64,000 bases of DNA from Phylloscopus collybita (GCA_027886175.1 JAJNNQ010000003.1:4875501-4939500); one strand, 5' to 3'; positions 43,001 to 50,428 are shown, counted from the stretch's first letter. The notes: generated from the letters alone by a model not told the origin. Program-made: numbers and translations.

Positions 43001-46000
43001 CGGGCTCCTAATAAATCCAAATTAGGGAAATGAGATATGCTATGCTAATTAAACTCTTATGCTGTGCTAATTAAACTCTTACAAATATGCATAAGGTAGT
43101 GCTTTCTTTGCAACTCACTCTTTGTTCCTCTTCAGGCTGTTCTTGAGTGCTACTGTGAACTAATGAATTATCAAAAATTATATGAAAAATGCAAGAAAAT
43201 TCATGGGGGCGATAAAGATTCAGAGACCTAAGGATTGTTTTTGTCAGGAAGCATTTTTTGGTGCTGGTGTAGGTAATGAAACTCCTGTGTGCTATGTTGG
43301 CCTCATAATGTCAGTGGCAAGTGGATAAGTGGAGCCATTTTGCTGTTGCTGAAGCACAGAGTAGCTTTGGTGTGTTACCTTCAGGAGACACAGCCCCCCT
43401 GTTTAAAATGTTCTGGTGTCCTTGGGGACACAATTTCATGTTCCTGGAGCATAAGTGATGGCTTAACCTGCACAGTCCAGAACTTGTGGTGTGAAAAGAC
43501 CAGCAGTGAAGGAAGTAAAAAATACTTTCAGGGTCTTCTTCTGTTGAAGGTCTTCATTTCTCACGAGGCACAGGCTTGGTTAGGGGTTTTAGTGTGAGCT
43601 GTCACCAGTAACTCCCTGCAAGAAGTTCCTGGCTGGGATGCTCCAAGTGACACTGGGACTTGTGTAGCTGTGCTGGCTGATAACCAGCCATGGTAAAGAG
43701 GGAGATTTCCACTGTTTCACCTTCACAGAAATCACCTTTGCCCCTCAGGATGTTTTTTTTCACCATCAGGAATGTGGGTGGTGTCTCAGCCCTGGGGCAC
43801 GTCCCTGTCCATGAGCTGCAGTGGCTGCACAGAAGATAAAATACAGAAACACCTTTCAGTGTTTTTCTGGCTAATACATTCTCACCTCTGCTTTGACATG
43901 CCTGTGATCACCTGCTACTATTTAACTGAGAAGTACTGTCACCAGTATGTTCATTAATGTTGGTGATAACGTTAATTACCTTTGAAGTGCGAGTCCTAAA
44001 CTTATTTTTAAATATATTTTGTTCCCTTGCAAGTGACATATATATTTTGCAGATGTATCTAAAGGGGTATATTATACTAGAAACATTTTGCAAATTGTTT
44101 TGAAGGGTGGCACAAATGAAGTAGACTCTAGATTTTCAGGCTATTCATGGAATGCAACGTCAGCCTGGTATGCTTTTGGGTAAAGCTGTCCTTTCTCTCT
44201 AGACTGTCACACCTGAGCTGTCTCCCTCCCCTGCACCCCAGTGTTTGCAGCCCTCCATAGCCTAAAAGCTGCTGATTTTCCACCACTTGATCTAGCAGAG
44301 TGATACCAAAGTACTCAAAAGCCCTTTTTTTTCAGACTGGGACTACAGCCATCCCTGTCCTCCTCTGGGAGAATATTTTGTAAATATTTCTCTGCTGAGA
44401 ATTGTCTGAAGAACTGGATTTGCTAGGGTTAAACAGATAACATTTTCGCTCCCTGCAAAGTGTATTTTAAAAAATGCTAACTACTCCTTCCCTTGTTTCT
44501 CACACAGTGTGTTCCTTTTTGTGTATTTGTATGCCTTATCTTTACAGACAATTTTAAAAAAAGCAATGGCATGGGACAGTTCTTTTAAAGAAATCAAATC
44601 TTCCTTGTTTATGAATCAGGATGTAAGCCACAGGAGATTCCAGGAATCAGTGGCCTGGATTTGTTTTTCTGCTTCTTGCACTTTTATCTAGCACAGCTTA
44701 CTCAGTCACAATTTAGCTCCAAAGTGTATTAAATTGTCTCTGTGTTGGCATAGCTTTAATGTGGGTTATGGGGAGTGGGCTGGGCTCTGCAGGAGCTGCA
44801 GTTTGGGGTAACAGCTGTAATGCCCAGCAGCCTAAGCTTTGCTTTCCCAGTTGAGCAGCTCTGGGGATGGAAACACCCAGGAACCAGGTCCTCCTAAGAA
44901 CTGACCATGGGAAGTAAGAACTGAAATTTTTAAAGCTTCTTTATCCTTAAATTGTTTGCCACTGAAGCAAAATGTTCTACCTTTGAAATTTCTGAAAATT
45001 TGGAGGCAGCAGTGTTTCATCAGCTTCTGCCACATCTCTTCTGGGGGAAAAAAAACTGTCTCCAAATGCCTTCCCAAAGAAGACCAAGAATGGGTAGGAT
45101 ACCCTGGGTGTATGAAAATCCCCTCGCAGTTCTCAGGTCTGCACTGAGAGGTGGGTGCCTGGGAGAGCCCAGTTGGCCTTACCAAGCTCTCACTTTAATT
45201 ATTGCTTTTTATTTGGATTAAATTGTGTAGACACACAATATCTGAAATGTTTTAGTGAACTGATAAGTTCTAGTAAAGCCCTAGTCAGACAAAAATTGGG
45301 TTTCCTTCTCTATTTTCAATAAGTCAAAGGCACTTGTGCTGGTTGTGCTCCAGAATGTAACAGAATTACACAGTACCTGTTGGCATTTAGTGCCACTTGC
45401 ATTGAGTATTTCCTCTGCCTCCTGGTGCCAGTTTTGTGTCATGAGATGGAGCAAATAATTTCCTTTGGTTGGGGTTTTTCAGTGCAAACAACTTCAAGGC
45501 AGGTTCTCTGGGGAGCTGTTGTTTCTCTGTTCAGGAGGCAAGGCTGCCACACAACTCTGAGGGGTTTTTGAGTATCTCAGCAGTGCAGTGAGTGAAGCTG
45601 ATGTTGAGTTTGGATGAAATTATAACCCAGTTTCTTAAAAAGAAATCTGTCAGGTGACTTAGAAGAAATTAAACTTTTAAAGTGGGCAGAGTTTCTGGCA
45701 TAGATTGAAACCCATCCCTGGCAGTGTCCAAGGCCAGGTTGGACAGGAGCAGCCTGGTCTGGTGGAAGATGTCCCTGCCTATGGCAGGGGCTTGGAACTG
45801 GGTGATCTTTAAGGTCCTTTACAACCAAAACCATTCTGTGATTCTGTCTTTTTATCAGCATACAGAGTAGGCTTTTATTAATTATTAAAGACATTGGCCA
45901 TTGCTTCAGGGTGCAGCAGCCAGGTGAGGTTACCTTGCACTTCCCAGTGTGTTGTAGGGCAATTATGGGTGTCATTGTTATTGTTTGGAAAGGAGGGAGA

Positions 46001-49000
46001 GAGGGTTGGAATTACTTAATGAGATCAGTGAAATTGAGAAATCCTTGCCTGCAGGAATTCTCTGTCTCTCCAGCTCCATCAGTGGGATCAAATGCCATAA
46101 GAGTCTTCAGCAGCAGGTTATTACCTGTGATGACATTTTCATTGAGGGAGCCAGGCAGAAAGCTCATCACATTCTTATTATATTTTCCATTGTCCAAACC
46201 AAAAAGCTGTTTTTAGGAACAAAAAGTGATAAATTGTATAGGCACTTCACTTTGGCTTGCTGACCACCAAAGCATAATGAGCTATGTATAAAGTACTATT
46301 ACTGCTTCATGGAGTTACATTTTTGGCTACATATTGGCTGCAAAGGTTTATTTGTGGCAAAGGCATGTAGAGCTTTTCTGGCCATATGTTTTGAAATGAA
46401 ATTATCAATTACAGCAGCACCAGATTTCATATTTGTTTGGCAGATTTAAAGGCCTTATTGATAGTTGCCAAGGGTTTTTTTCTGTTGTATGTGTAAAGTC
46501 CACTCACAGAGTGTAACTGTTCACAACCAAATGTGTTTGTGCTGGGGGCACCCTGCCATAGCTCTGAGGTGCTGCTGCAGCCCCTGGCAGAGGCTGCTGT
46601 CATGAGTGGGTGACAATTTAATAATTGTTTCCCTGTTACTGATAGGTAGGTCCACTGCTGGTGGACCACTGAAAGCAGGACAATTTCCATAATCATCTTA
46701 GTGCTACTGCAGGTAGAGTTTTGTCTTTATTGTTGGTGAATATTAATTCACCTAATCTATTTACTTTCAGTAGTTTTTCAAACTTCCCTTACAGATACAC
46801 TCTTCTCTCACTTGGCTGTCTGGCCTTTTCCTGAGAAGTGCTGTTGAATTGCTGGCTTGAGTGAACTTGGCCATCTATACTTGTTAGATTTGTTAGACTG
46901 TAATGAAGATATAGGTCTTTGATTTAGCCATACTTGGCCTCCAGTTACACTGGTATTCACCACCCTGACAGAACAAAAGAAGTAAAAAACCCAGGATTTT
47001 ATTTTTTACTGGACAGGATTTCTTTTTTCAGTGCAAACACAGGTTGTATATGTGCCATCCCTAGTACCTCTTAAATGCAATTTATGAAGTTTAGAGTGTA
47101 AATTTTTTAATTAAATGTCATTATTTGGATTTTATTGGATTTTTTTTTTTTTAATATTGGCTACAAAGGTTTATTTGTGGCAAAAGCATGTAGAGCTTCT
47201 CTGGCTATATGTTTTGAAATGAAATTATCAGTTACAGCAGCACCTGAAAGCAAATCTTGCTGACAGCTGTTTTGTGGGGGTTTTGAGTTGCCCTGACTAA
47301 AAATCTGAAGAAATGGGAGTTAGGTGGAAGAATCCTGACCCAGTCCCGTGGGACACAGTTGCCCACCACAAGCAGATATTAGAAATGGAATTGCTGTAGG
47401 AGAGCAGAGTGGCAGAGGTGTTCTTGGGATGAGGGGTGCTTTGCAAACAGATGTTTGAATCCTTGCCTCGCTTCTGTGGGCTGCTACAGCACTTTCAGTT
47501 TTGTTTTCCCTGCAATTCCTGTAACCCAGTGACTCACTCCTCATTGGCATCGGGAAGACAAACAGAGACAAGAGGAAGGGCAGCAGTGCATGGCTGTGGC
47601 CAGTCTCAGGGGTTTATGGGATGAATTTGTTGTGTTCTTGTCATTTGCCCGAGAGGGAACTTCCTGCAAATGCTGAGCAATACTTGGGCAAGGCAACATT
47701 TATTTAAACATTTATTGTTTCTTGGTCTGTGCCTGGGGTCCAAGAAACATGAGCCAGTTGAGACTTGTGCTTAGTCTGGAAACCCAGACTCACCATCATC
47801 CAAACTGCATTGGGAAAAGCTGTGAAAGCAGCTGAAAAGGAAAGAAGACAACTCAAAGAAGCACCCTAATCTTTTTGTCACAGACCTTCTCAGAAGATCA
47901 GCAACCAACTGTTTAACCAAGGGAGGAGTCTCAGGGGCAAGCAGGGCAGGGAAGCTGGGAAGCTGAGCTCTTTAAGTGGCCTTTAGCTGAGCAGGTTTCT
48001 TCTCTTTCCTCCTCATTTCTTACCCCAGAGTAACACACAGGGAATCCTTTATGGGCTTGGGACTATTTTCCCACTTGCTCCCCTTTTCTAAGATGGGTTC
48101 TTGCCTCTGGGAGGGCAGAGATGCTCTCAGCCTTCTGCTCCCACAGCGAGGAGAAGGGACATGGTAAATGAGCAGAGGAAGAGGCATCTGAAATTCAGGA
48201 TGTTTTTTTTCCCCAGCAGACACAACCACTCTGTGACACTTTTTTCATTTCATAAAATACCAGTCTCAACAACCATCCATTATAGAAATTATTTGTTTTC
48301 AGAGTCTGTGAGTGTTTCCAGTGGTTTTTTTTCCATTTAAGTCACAAAATTGTCTCAGATACTCAGTTTTTTCTCCTCCTTTCTGATACTGTGACTTGTG
48401 CTCTGAGGCATGTGGTACCTACATTTGATTAATATAAATATGTGATGGGTTTGGATTAGTAAACAACCAAATATAATGCAATCAAGAGGAAATTTTTCAT
48501 ACCTTAATAATATTTTATTATTTCCACAGTTCTGAAAGTGCAATTTCTGGCAAGATTGCTGTTTCTTGAGAGAAGTGTGAGGGGAAAATACATTAAAATT
48601 ACATTAGTAAGCAATTTTACAACTACATGTTGAATGACTTCAAATAACCTCGTTTGAAGGTTTTCTTCCTTTTGGGGCCAGACAGGGTGATTATGTTTTG
48701 GGACATGTTTTAGGCATGCAGTCACATTTTCAGAGTGCAGGAACATGTTTATGGCATTTATCACACCCACAGAAGGTTAGTGTGTGCTGTCATGGTTGCA
48801 TTGAGTGATGTGTTGTCTGTCCCTGTGTGCACTGTGCTGAGACTTGTTGAGAAGTCCTCCACGTGCCTCTGTTGTTCCAAAACCTGCATTGACCCAGTGA
48901 GTTCCTTCCTTTGAGAAGCATTTCCTTAGAGACTTGACGTGATGTCTGGAGGTGCTTCCTAGAACAGAGGCTGGACAGAGTTGGAGAATAAAGTGGATAT

Positions 49001-50428
49001 TTATTAAAGGCCTTCAGTAGATACATGTAGGGCACTGCAAAAGCTCAGGATGGACAACAGTCAAGAGATTGTCAGACAGACAGATATAAGCTTGGTCTAT
49101 TTGCTTATCAGAGGTTAATTGTCCAGTTACAGCTTCAGATAATGAAATCCTATTCCCCCAGTTTGCTTCCCCTGAATTCATTTCTGTTTATACTTTTTGG
49201 GGCCTGAGGCTGCAGTGATGGTTCTCAGGCCTGGAAGGATTGTTTTGTGTGACCAGACTGTGGAGAGAGCTTTACTAACACTCTGTATGGAGTTCAGAGT
49301 TACACACTAACGCAGTCCAGGACCTGAAAAATATAAAAGAAATAAAAATAAACAAAAAATAAATTTAAAATAAATAAATAAAAAAAAATAATATAAAATA
49401 AAACTGAAAACCTAAGGCACCAGACCGAACTTCCATGGGAGTTCAGAGTTATACATTAACACAGTACAGGATCTGAAAATACAAAAGCTAAAAACTTAAG
49501 GCACCAGACCGAGCTTCCGTGGGAGTTCAGAGTTACACACTAACGCAGTCCAGGATCTGAAAAATATAAAAGAAACAAAAATAAATACAAAATAAATAAA
49601 AATATAAAACAAATAACATAAAAAATAATATAAAATAAAACTGAAAACCTAAGGCACCAGACCAAGCTTCCGTGGGAGTTCAGAGTTACACACTAACGCA
49701 GTCCAGGATCTGAAAAATATGAAAGAAATAAAAATCAATAAAAAAATAAAATAAATAAATAAATAAAAAAAATAAACCTAATAAAAATTTAAATAAATAA
49801 ATAAATAAATAAATAAAAACACCTAAGGCACCAGACCGAACTTCCGTGGGAGTTCAGAGTTACACACTAACACAGTCCAGGATCTGAAAAATATAAAAGA
49901 AATAAAAATCAATTTAAAAAATCAATAAAAATAAATAAAATAAATAAAATAAAAAATAAACCTAATTAAAATAAATAAATAAATAAATAAATAAAAATAC
50001 CTAAGGCACCAGACTGAACTTCCGTGGCGAAATCCTTACCTCAAAGCACCAGGAGACGGCTTGTGTCTGACCGGGCTCCCTGCTTTGTTTTTATTTGTTT
50101 TGTTTTGTTTCTCAAGGTGTACAAGGGAGAAGAAACCACATTCCACGTCTCAGGCCTGCAGGTGAACACGGACTATCGGTTCCGCGTCTGCGCCTGCCGG
50201 CGGTGCCTGGAGCCGTGCCAGGAGCTGAGCGGCCCCTTCAGCCCCTCGGTGGCCTTCGCGCTGCAGCGCGGGGCCCTGGCGCTGCCGGGGGAGCCGGGCG
50301 GCGCCGAGCAGGCCAAGGCCCGGCCCGCCCTGCCCACGGACGAGCAGTTCGCCGCCCTCATCGTGCTGGGCTTCGCCAGCCTCTCCGTCGTCTTCGCCTG
50401 TATATTACAGTACTTCTTTATGAAGTAG
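4346..50428 (+). CDS. FNDC3B: FNDC3B, 3' portion: 15 spliced coding exons (5' exons outside window)
   Basis: Seen: 15 exons with GT-AG introns join without a frame break into 2361 nt (786 codons plus TAG). Intron phases agree at all 14 junctions. The product is the tail of one FN3 domain, seven full FN3 domains, a linker, and a hydrophobic C-terminal segment ([20 protein letters not shown]) ending in QYFFMK. From memory the family protein is about 1200 residues with nine FN3 domains, so this is roughly the last two thirds. Known of the family: FNDC3B/FAD104 is a membrane protein implicated in adipocyte and osteoblast differentiation, cell adhesion and lung development. The C-terminal helix suits a tail-anchored protein with its FN3 array in the cytosol (inference). 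The paralogue FNDC3A was considered and rejected because several linker and strand sequences match FNDC3B better. The introns are short compared with the very large human gene, as is usual in birds. Confidence 0.97.
5735..5753. repeat. T19 homopolymer
   Basis: An uninterrupted run of 19 T in intron 1, with no flanking element recognised. Confidence 0.9.
6168..6227. repeat. Short imperfect tandem repeat around a TTGAATGTCACCTTCT-like motif
   Basis: The motif (C)AAGAATGTCACCTTCTTGAA recurs about three times with decay across 60 bp (AATGTCACCTTCT, AATGTCACTTTTCT, AATGTCACCTTCT). It looks like a small slippage-derived array. Confidence 0.75.
6760..6934 (+). CDS. FNDC3B: FNDC3B exon 2: FN3 linker and first half of the next FN3 domain
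   Basis: Acceptor tctgagcag ends at 6759; donor gtaagt starts at 6935. The 175 nt complete the split Ser and end in phase 0. It reads [17 protein letters not shown] (end of one FN3), then [18 protein letters not shown] with the conserved B-strand Trp, then [15 protein letters not shown]. Unlike several later domains, there is no intron at the core Trp here. Confidence 0.97.
6935..7635 (+). other. FNDC3B: Intron 2 (0.7 kb)
   Basis: Non-coding. About 7387-7430 is a degenerate AGT/AAT microsatellite, followed by a T/G-rich tract with a G10-like run (about 7440-7518). Confidence 0.9.
7636..7722 (+). CDS. FNDC3B: FNDC3B exon 3: FN3 middle strands and tyrosine corner
   Basis: Acceptor tatttttttag, donor gtaaag. 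The 87 nt are exactly 29 codons in phase 0 and read [20 protein letters not shown] then RRSTQYKFR, ending after the F-strand FRV-type signature. It continues the FN3 domain begun in exon 2. Confidence 0.97.
7723..9409 (+). other. FNDC3B: Intron 3 (1.7 kb)
   Basis: Non-coding. It contains a minus-oriented CR1 fragment (about 8515-8720). Nothing else is recognised. Confidence 0.9.
8515..8720 (-). mobile_element. CR1 LINE 3' fragment (minus orientation)
   Basis: The plus strand reads TCACAGAATGGTTTGGGTTG, the reverse complement of the avian CR1 3' tail. It is followed by the body segment containing AGCCTGGCCTTGAACACTTC and GAGCAGCCTGTGCCAGGCCC. It is 5'-truncated with no ORF remaining. Confidence 0.9.
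9410..9548 (+). CDS. FNDC3B: FNDC3B exon 4: FN3 end and start of the next FN3 to the core Trp
   Basis: Acceptor ttgtttcag, donor gtaagc. The 139 nt begin [20 protein letters not shown] (FN3 G strand), run through [20 protein letters not shown] and end GFSVKW plus one base. The intron falls in phase 1 directly after the B-strand Trp, and the next exon supplies AT to make Asp. Confidence 0.97.
9549..10090 (+). other. FNDC3B: Intron 4 (0.5 kb)
   Basis: Non-coding. Nothing recognisable apart from the polypyrimidine tract before exon 5. Confidence 0.9.
10091..10162 (+). CDS. FNDC3B: FNDC3B exon 5: FN3 C-strand segment
   Basis: Acceptor tttttttcag, donor gtaaaa. This is the smallest exon here (72 nt). 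It completes Asp and reads [20 protein letters not shown] then SPE, ending with one base of an Ala codon. PPxDNGGS..KYLLE is the typical FN3 B-C loop and C strand. Confidence 0.96.
10163..10668 (+). other. FNDC3B: Intron 5 (0.5 kb)
   Basis: Non-coding. It holds a degenerate ATT microsatellite (about 10229-10258) and AT-rich sequence. Confidence 0.9.
10669..10787 (+). CDS. FNDC3B: FNDC3B exon 6: second half of an FN3 domain
   Basis: Acceptor atttttag, donor gtgggt. The 119 nt read [20 protein letters not shown] then [20 protein letters not shown], containing the FN3 tyrosine corner. It ends in phase 0 at the F-G turn. This segment is among the best discriminators for FNDC3B over FNDC3A. Confidence 0.97.
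10788..12716 (+). other. FNDC3B: Intron 6 (1.9 kb), 60% occupied by a minisatellite
   Basis: About 750 bp of ordinary AT-rich intron (10788-11536) is followed by a tandem array running without a gap into the acceptor of exon 7. There is no unique sequence between array and exon, so the splice acceptor lies inside the array's last unit. Confidence 0.95.
11537..12716 (+). repeat. 27-bp minisatellite, about 43 units, ending in the exon 7 splice acceptor
   Basis: Type A units (about 11537-12117) carry GGTGACTGAGCTGTGTCC and type B units (about 12118-12716) carry ATAACTGGTCAGTGTCCC. Both end CCCTGCCAG or CCCTGTCAG. The period is 27 bp with occasional one-base indels, mostly in the G run. The last unit (12690-12716) has the same length as a type B unit and matches it at 22 of 27 positions, but its end is altered to TCTGTGTTCTCCCCAG, the working acceptor. 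There are no spacers, so it is not a CRISPR array. Confidence 0.95.
12717..12822 (+). CDS. FNDC3B: FNDC3B exon 7: FN3 end and start of the next FN3 to the core Trp
   Basis: Acceptor tgtgttctccccag is the terminal minisatellite unit; donor gtaagc. The 106 nt read [20 protein letters not shown] then [15 protein letters not shown] plus one base. The intron again follows the B-strand Trp in phase 1. The exon is clearly more GC-rich than the surrounding introns. Confidence 0.96.
12823..13795 (+). other. FNDC3B: Intron 7 (1.0 kb)
   Basis: Non-coding. A short GA/GT microsatellite lies at about 13668-13690. Nothing else is recognised. Confidence 0.9.
13796..13968 (+). CDS. FNDC3B: FNDC3B exon 8: main body of an FN3 domain
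   Basis: Acceptor attcctttcag, donor gtacgt. The 173 nt complete Asp and read [20 protein letters not shown], then [20 protein letters not shown], then [17 protein letters not shown]. The last contains the FN3 tyrosine-corner motif. It ends in phase 0 within the F-G turn. Confidence 0.97.
15423..15448. repeat. T26 homopolymer
   Basis: An uninterrupted run of 26 T on the sense strand inside intron 8. Confidence 0.95.
16037..16082. repeat. (AAT)15 microsatellite next to the exon 9 acceptor
   Basis: 46 bp of perfect AAT repeat. Only 16 bp (ccttgttcccctccag) separate it from exon 9, so it fills the region where the branch point would normally be sought. Confidence 0.97.
16099..16212 (+). CDS. 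FNDC3B: FNDC3B exon 9: FN3 G strand and start of the next FN3
   Basis: Acceptor gttcccctccag, donor gtaagt. The 114 nt (38 codons, phase 0) read [20 protein letters not shown] then [18 protein letters not shown]. It ends one residue after the core Trp of the new FN3 domain. Confidence 0.97.
16213..18491 (+). other. FNDC3B: Intron 9 (2.3 kb)
   Basis: Non-coding. It contains one sense CR1 fragment (about 17695-17940) and a T17-like run (about 17301-17317). Nothing else is recognised. Confidence 0.9.
17695..17940 (+). mobile_element. CR1 LINE 3' fragment (plus orientation)
   Basis: It shows the typical CR1 order: GAAGCTGTGGCTGCCCCATC, GTGTTCAAGGCCAGGTTGGA, then the tail ending GATTCTGTGAT. About 245 bp, 5'-truncated. 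Confidence 0.93.
18492..18641 (+). CDS. FNDC3B: FNDC3B exon 10: FN3 domain core
   Basis: Acceptor atttgtgttgcag, donor gtatgg. The 150 nt (50 codons, phase 0) read [20 protein letters not shown] then [20 protein letters not shown] then [16 protein letters not shown] and HYCCRLQ are the FN3 C and F strands, with the consecutive Cys pair typical of FNDC3B. Confidence 0.97.
18642..22299 (+). other. FNDC3B: Intron 10 (3.7 kb)
   Basis: Non-coding. It has a T17 run (about 19522-19538), a sense CR1 fragment (about 21290-21415) and a stretch at about 20730-20910 that looks like slowly evolving non-repetitive DNA. No exon is recognised. Confidence 0.9.
21290..21415 (+). mobile_element. CR1 LINE 3' fragment (plus orientation)
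   Basis: It carries AGCCTGAGCAACCTGGTGTG and the tail CAGTCCCTTCCAGCCTGCAT followed by GGTTCTGTGATT. About 125 bp and diverged. Confidence 0.85.
22300..22580 (+). CDS. FNDC3B: FNDC3B exon 11: FN3 end plus most of the next FN3
   Basis: Acceptor tttgttttcacaccccag, donor gtgagt. This is the longest internal exon (281 nt). It reads [20 protein letters not shown], a linker with [20 protein letters not shown], the core [20 protein letters not shown], then a strand ending LLPETSY and two bases of Arg. The domain is completed by exon 12. Confidence 0.97.
22581..29153 (+). other. FNDC3B: Intron 11 (6.6 kb)
   Basis: Non-coding. An A15 run lies at about 26967-26982 and a T run at about 27319-27328. 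Around 23080-23260 is AT-rich, non-repetitive sequence with several TAAT cores. The 82-codon frame at 24445-24693 is unsupported. No mobile element is recognised with confidence. Confidence 0.9.
29154..29366 (+). CDS. FNDC3B: FNDC3B exon 12: FN3 end and first half of the next FN3
   Basis: Acceptor ctgttcattttag, donor gtaaga. The 213 nt complete Arg and read [60 protein letters not shown], then [10 protein letters not shown] plus two bases of Arg. The proline-rich linker and [16 protein letters not shown] are characteristic of FNDC3B. Confidence 0.97.
29550..29640 (-). mobile_element. CR1 LINE 3' fragment (minus orientation)
   Basis: The plus strand reads ACAGAATCATGGAACCATTA, AGGTTGGAAAAAACCT and GAGTCCAACCATTAACCTAA, the reverse complement of a CR1 3' end. 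About 90 bp. Confidence 0.88.
31457..31620 (-). mobile_element. CR1-like LINE fragment (minus orientation)
   Basis: AATAGAATATTTTAGCTGGA and AGGGACCTGCAGTCATGCAG, then CTTAATCACTGACAGACCTG, resemble a CR1 subfamily 3' region in reverse orientation. It is diverged and the boundaries are approximate. Confidence 0.75.
39182..39348 (+). CDS. FNDC3B: FNDC3B exon 13: second half of an FN3 domain
   Basis: Acceptor tttttattgtttcag, donor gtatgt. The 167 nt complete Arg and read [55 protein letters not shown] plus one base. [20 protein letters not shown] is the FN3 F-G region. It ends at the boundary to the last FN3 domain. Confidence 0.97.
39698..39715. repeat. (GT)9 microsatellite
   Basis: A dinucleotide repeat followed by ACACA, intronic. 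Confidence 0.9.
39871..40070. repeat. Imperfect long inverted repeat enclosing a (GGAA)n tract
   Basis: The left arm (39871-39918) contains AGGCCTAATTAAATGAAGTT then TTATAATGAAA. The right arm (40017-40061) carries its reverse complement with one mismatch across about 30 bp (TTTCATTATAAAACTTCATG then TAATTAGGCCT). The loop is about 98 bp. Inside the right end is a second perfect inverted repeat, TAATTAGGCC (40041-40050) and GGCCTAATTA (40061-40070), with a 10-base loop. It may be a decayed DNA transposon or MITE, but no target-site duplication was established. Confidence 0.85.
39959..39993. repeat. (GGAA)n microsatellite
   Basis: About eight uninterrupted GGAA units in the loop of the surrounding inverted repeat. 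GGAA is also the core of ETS-factor sites. Confidence 0.95.
41376..41402. repeat. T27 homopolymer
   Basis: An uninterrupted run of 27 T on the sense strand of intron 13. Confidence 0.95.
42186..42313 (+). CDS. FNDC3B: FNDC3B exon 14: first half of the last FN3 domain
   Basis: Acceptor ccttttattgtag, donor gtaggg. The 128 nt complete Ala and read [20 protein letters not shown] then [20 protein letters not shown] then KQ. It holds the B-strand Trp and C-strand Tyr of the final FN3 domain and ends in phase 0. Confidence 0.97.
43043..43081. repeat. Tandem 17-bp direct repeat, TGCTAATTAAACTCTTA, 22-bp spacing
   Basis: Two identical copies at 43043-43059 and 43065-43081, followed by the palindrome ATATGCAT at 43085-43092. 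TAATTA is a homeodomain core and ATGCAT resembles an octamer half. Any regulatory role is inference. Confidence 0.85.
45706..45848 (+). mobile_element. CR1 LINE 3' fragment (plus orientation)
   Basis: GTCCAAGGCCAGGTTGGACA, then AGCAGCCTGGTCTGGTGGAA, then a tail ending CCATTCTGTGATTCTGTC. About 143 bp, 5'-truncated. Confidence 0.93.
46331..46421 (+). repeat. Copy 1 of a 91-bp direct duplication
   Basis: Identical in length to 47154-47244 and matching at 86 of 91 positions with no gaps. The five differences are all transitions. Examples of shared sequence are CAAAGGTTTATTTGTGGCAA and TATGTTTTGAAATGAAATTA. No known repeat family is recognised. Confidence 0.92.
47154..47244 (+). repeat. Copy 2 of a 91-bp direct duplication
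   Basis: Partner of 46331-46421, same orientation, offset 823 bp. It lies directly downstream of a T-rich run, so insertion of a mobile copy is possible, but no boundaries or poly-A tail were seen. Confidence 0.92.
49291..50028 (+). repeat. Minisatellite of five units (84-178 bp) with expandable (AAAT)n interiors
   Basis: Unit starts (AGTTCAGAGTT) are at 49291, 49440, 49524, 49677 and 49851. Each unit has a conserved core (CTAAGGCACCAGACCGAACT, TCCGTGGGAGTTCAGAGTTA, ACGCAGTCCAGGATCTGAAA) and an A/T-only interior of AAT, AAAT and AATAA runs. Unit length varies (149, 84, 153, 174, 178 bp), almost wholly in the interior. The array ends 89 bp before exon 15. Confidence 0.95.
50117..50428 (+). 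CDS. FNDC3B: FNDC3B exon 15, coding part: end of last FN3, linker, C-terminal membrane anchor
   Basis: Acceptor tttgtttctcaag (a less-favoured AAG site). The 104 codons including TAG read [52 protein letters not shown] (end of FN3), then a linker of about 22 residues ([20 protein letters not shown]), then [20 protein letters not shown] and [10 protein letters not shown]. The final hydrophobic helix of about 23 residues with only a few residues after it suits a tail anchor. The FN3 end and linker are extremely GC-rich, unlike the AT-rich DNA on either side. Confidence 0.97.
   Translation: MYKGEETTFHVSGLQVNTDYRFRVCACRRCLEPCQELSGPFSPSVAFALQRGALALPGEPGGAEQAKARPALPTDEQFAALIVLGFASLSVVFACILQYFFMK

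Larger units (their letters stand above)
42314..50116 (+). other. FNDC3B: Intron 14 (7.8 kb)
   Basis: Non-coding. It contains a 17-bp tandem homeodomain-like duplication (43043-43081), a sense CR1 fragment (45706-45848), two copies of a 91-bp sequence (46331 and 47154), and a minisatellite (49291-50028) ending 89 bp before exon 15. No exon is recognised. Confidence 0.9.

Noticed and set aside
4346..50428. Assignment to the paralogue FNDC3A
   Set aside because: FNDC3A shares the domain plan, but exon 6, exon 8, exon 12 and terminal-exon sequences agree better with FNDC3B as I remember both families. A formal alignment was not possible.
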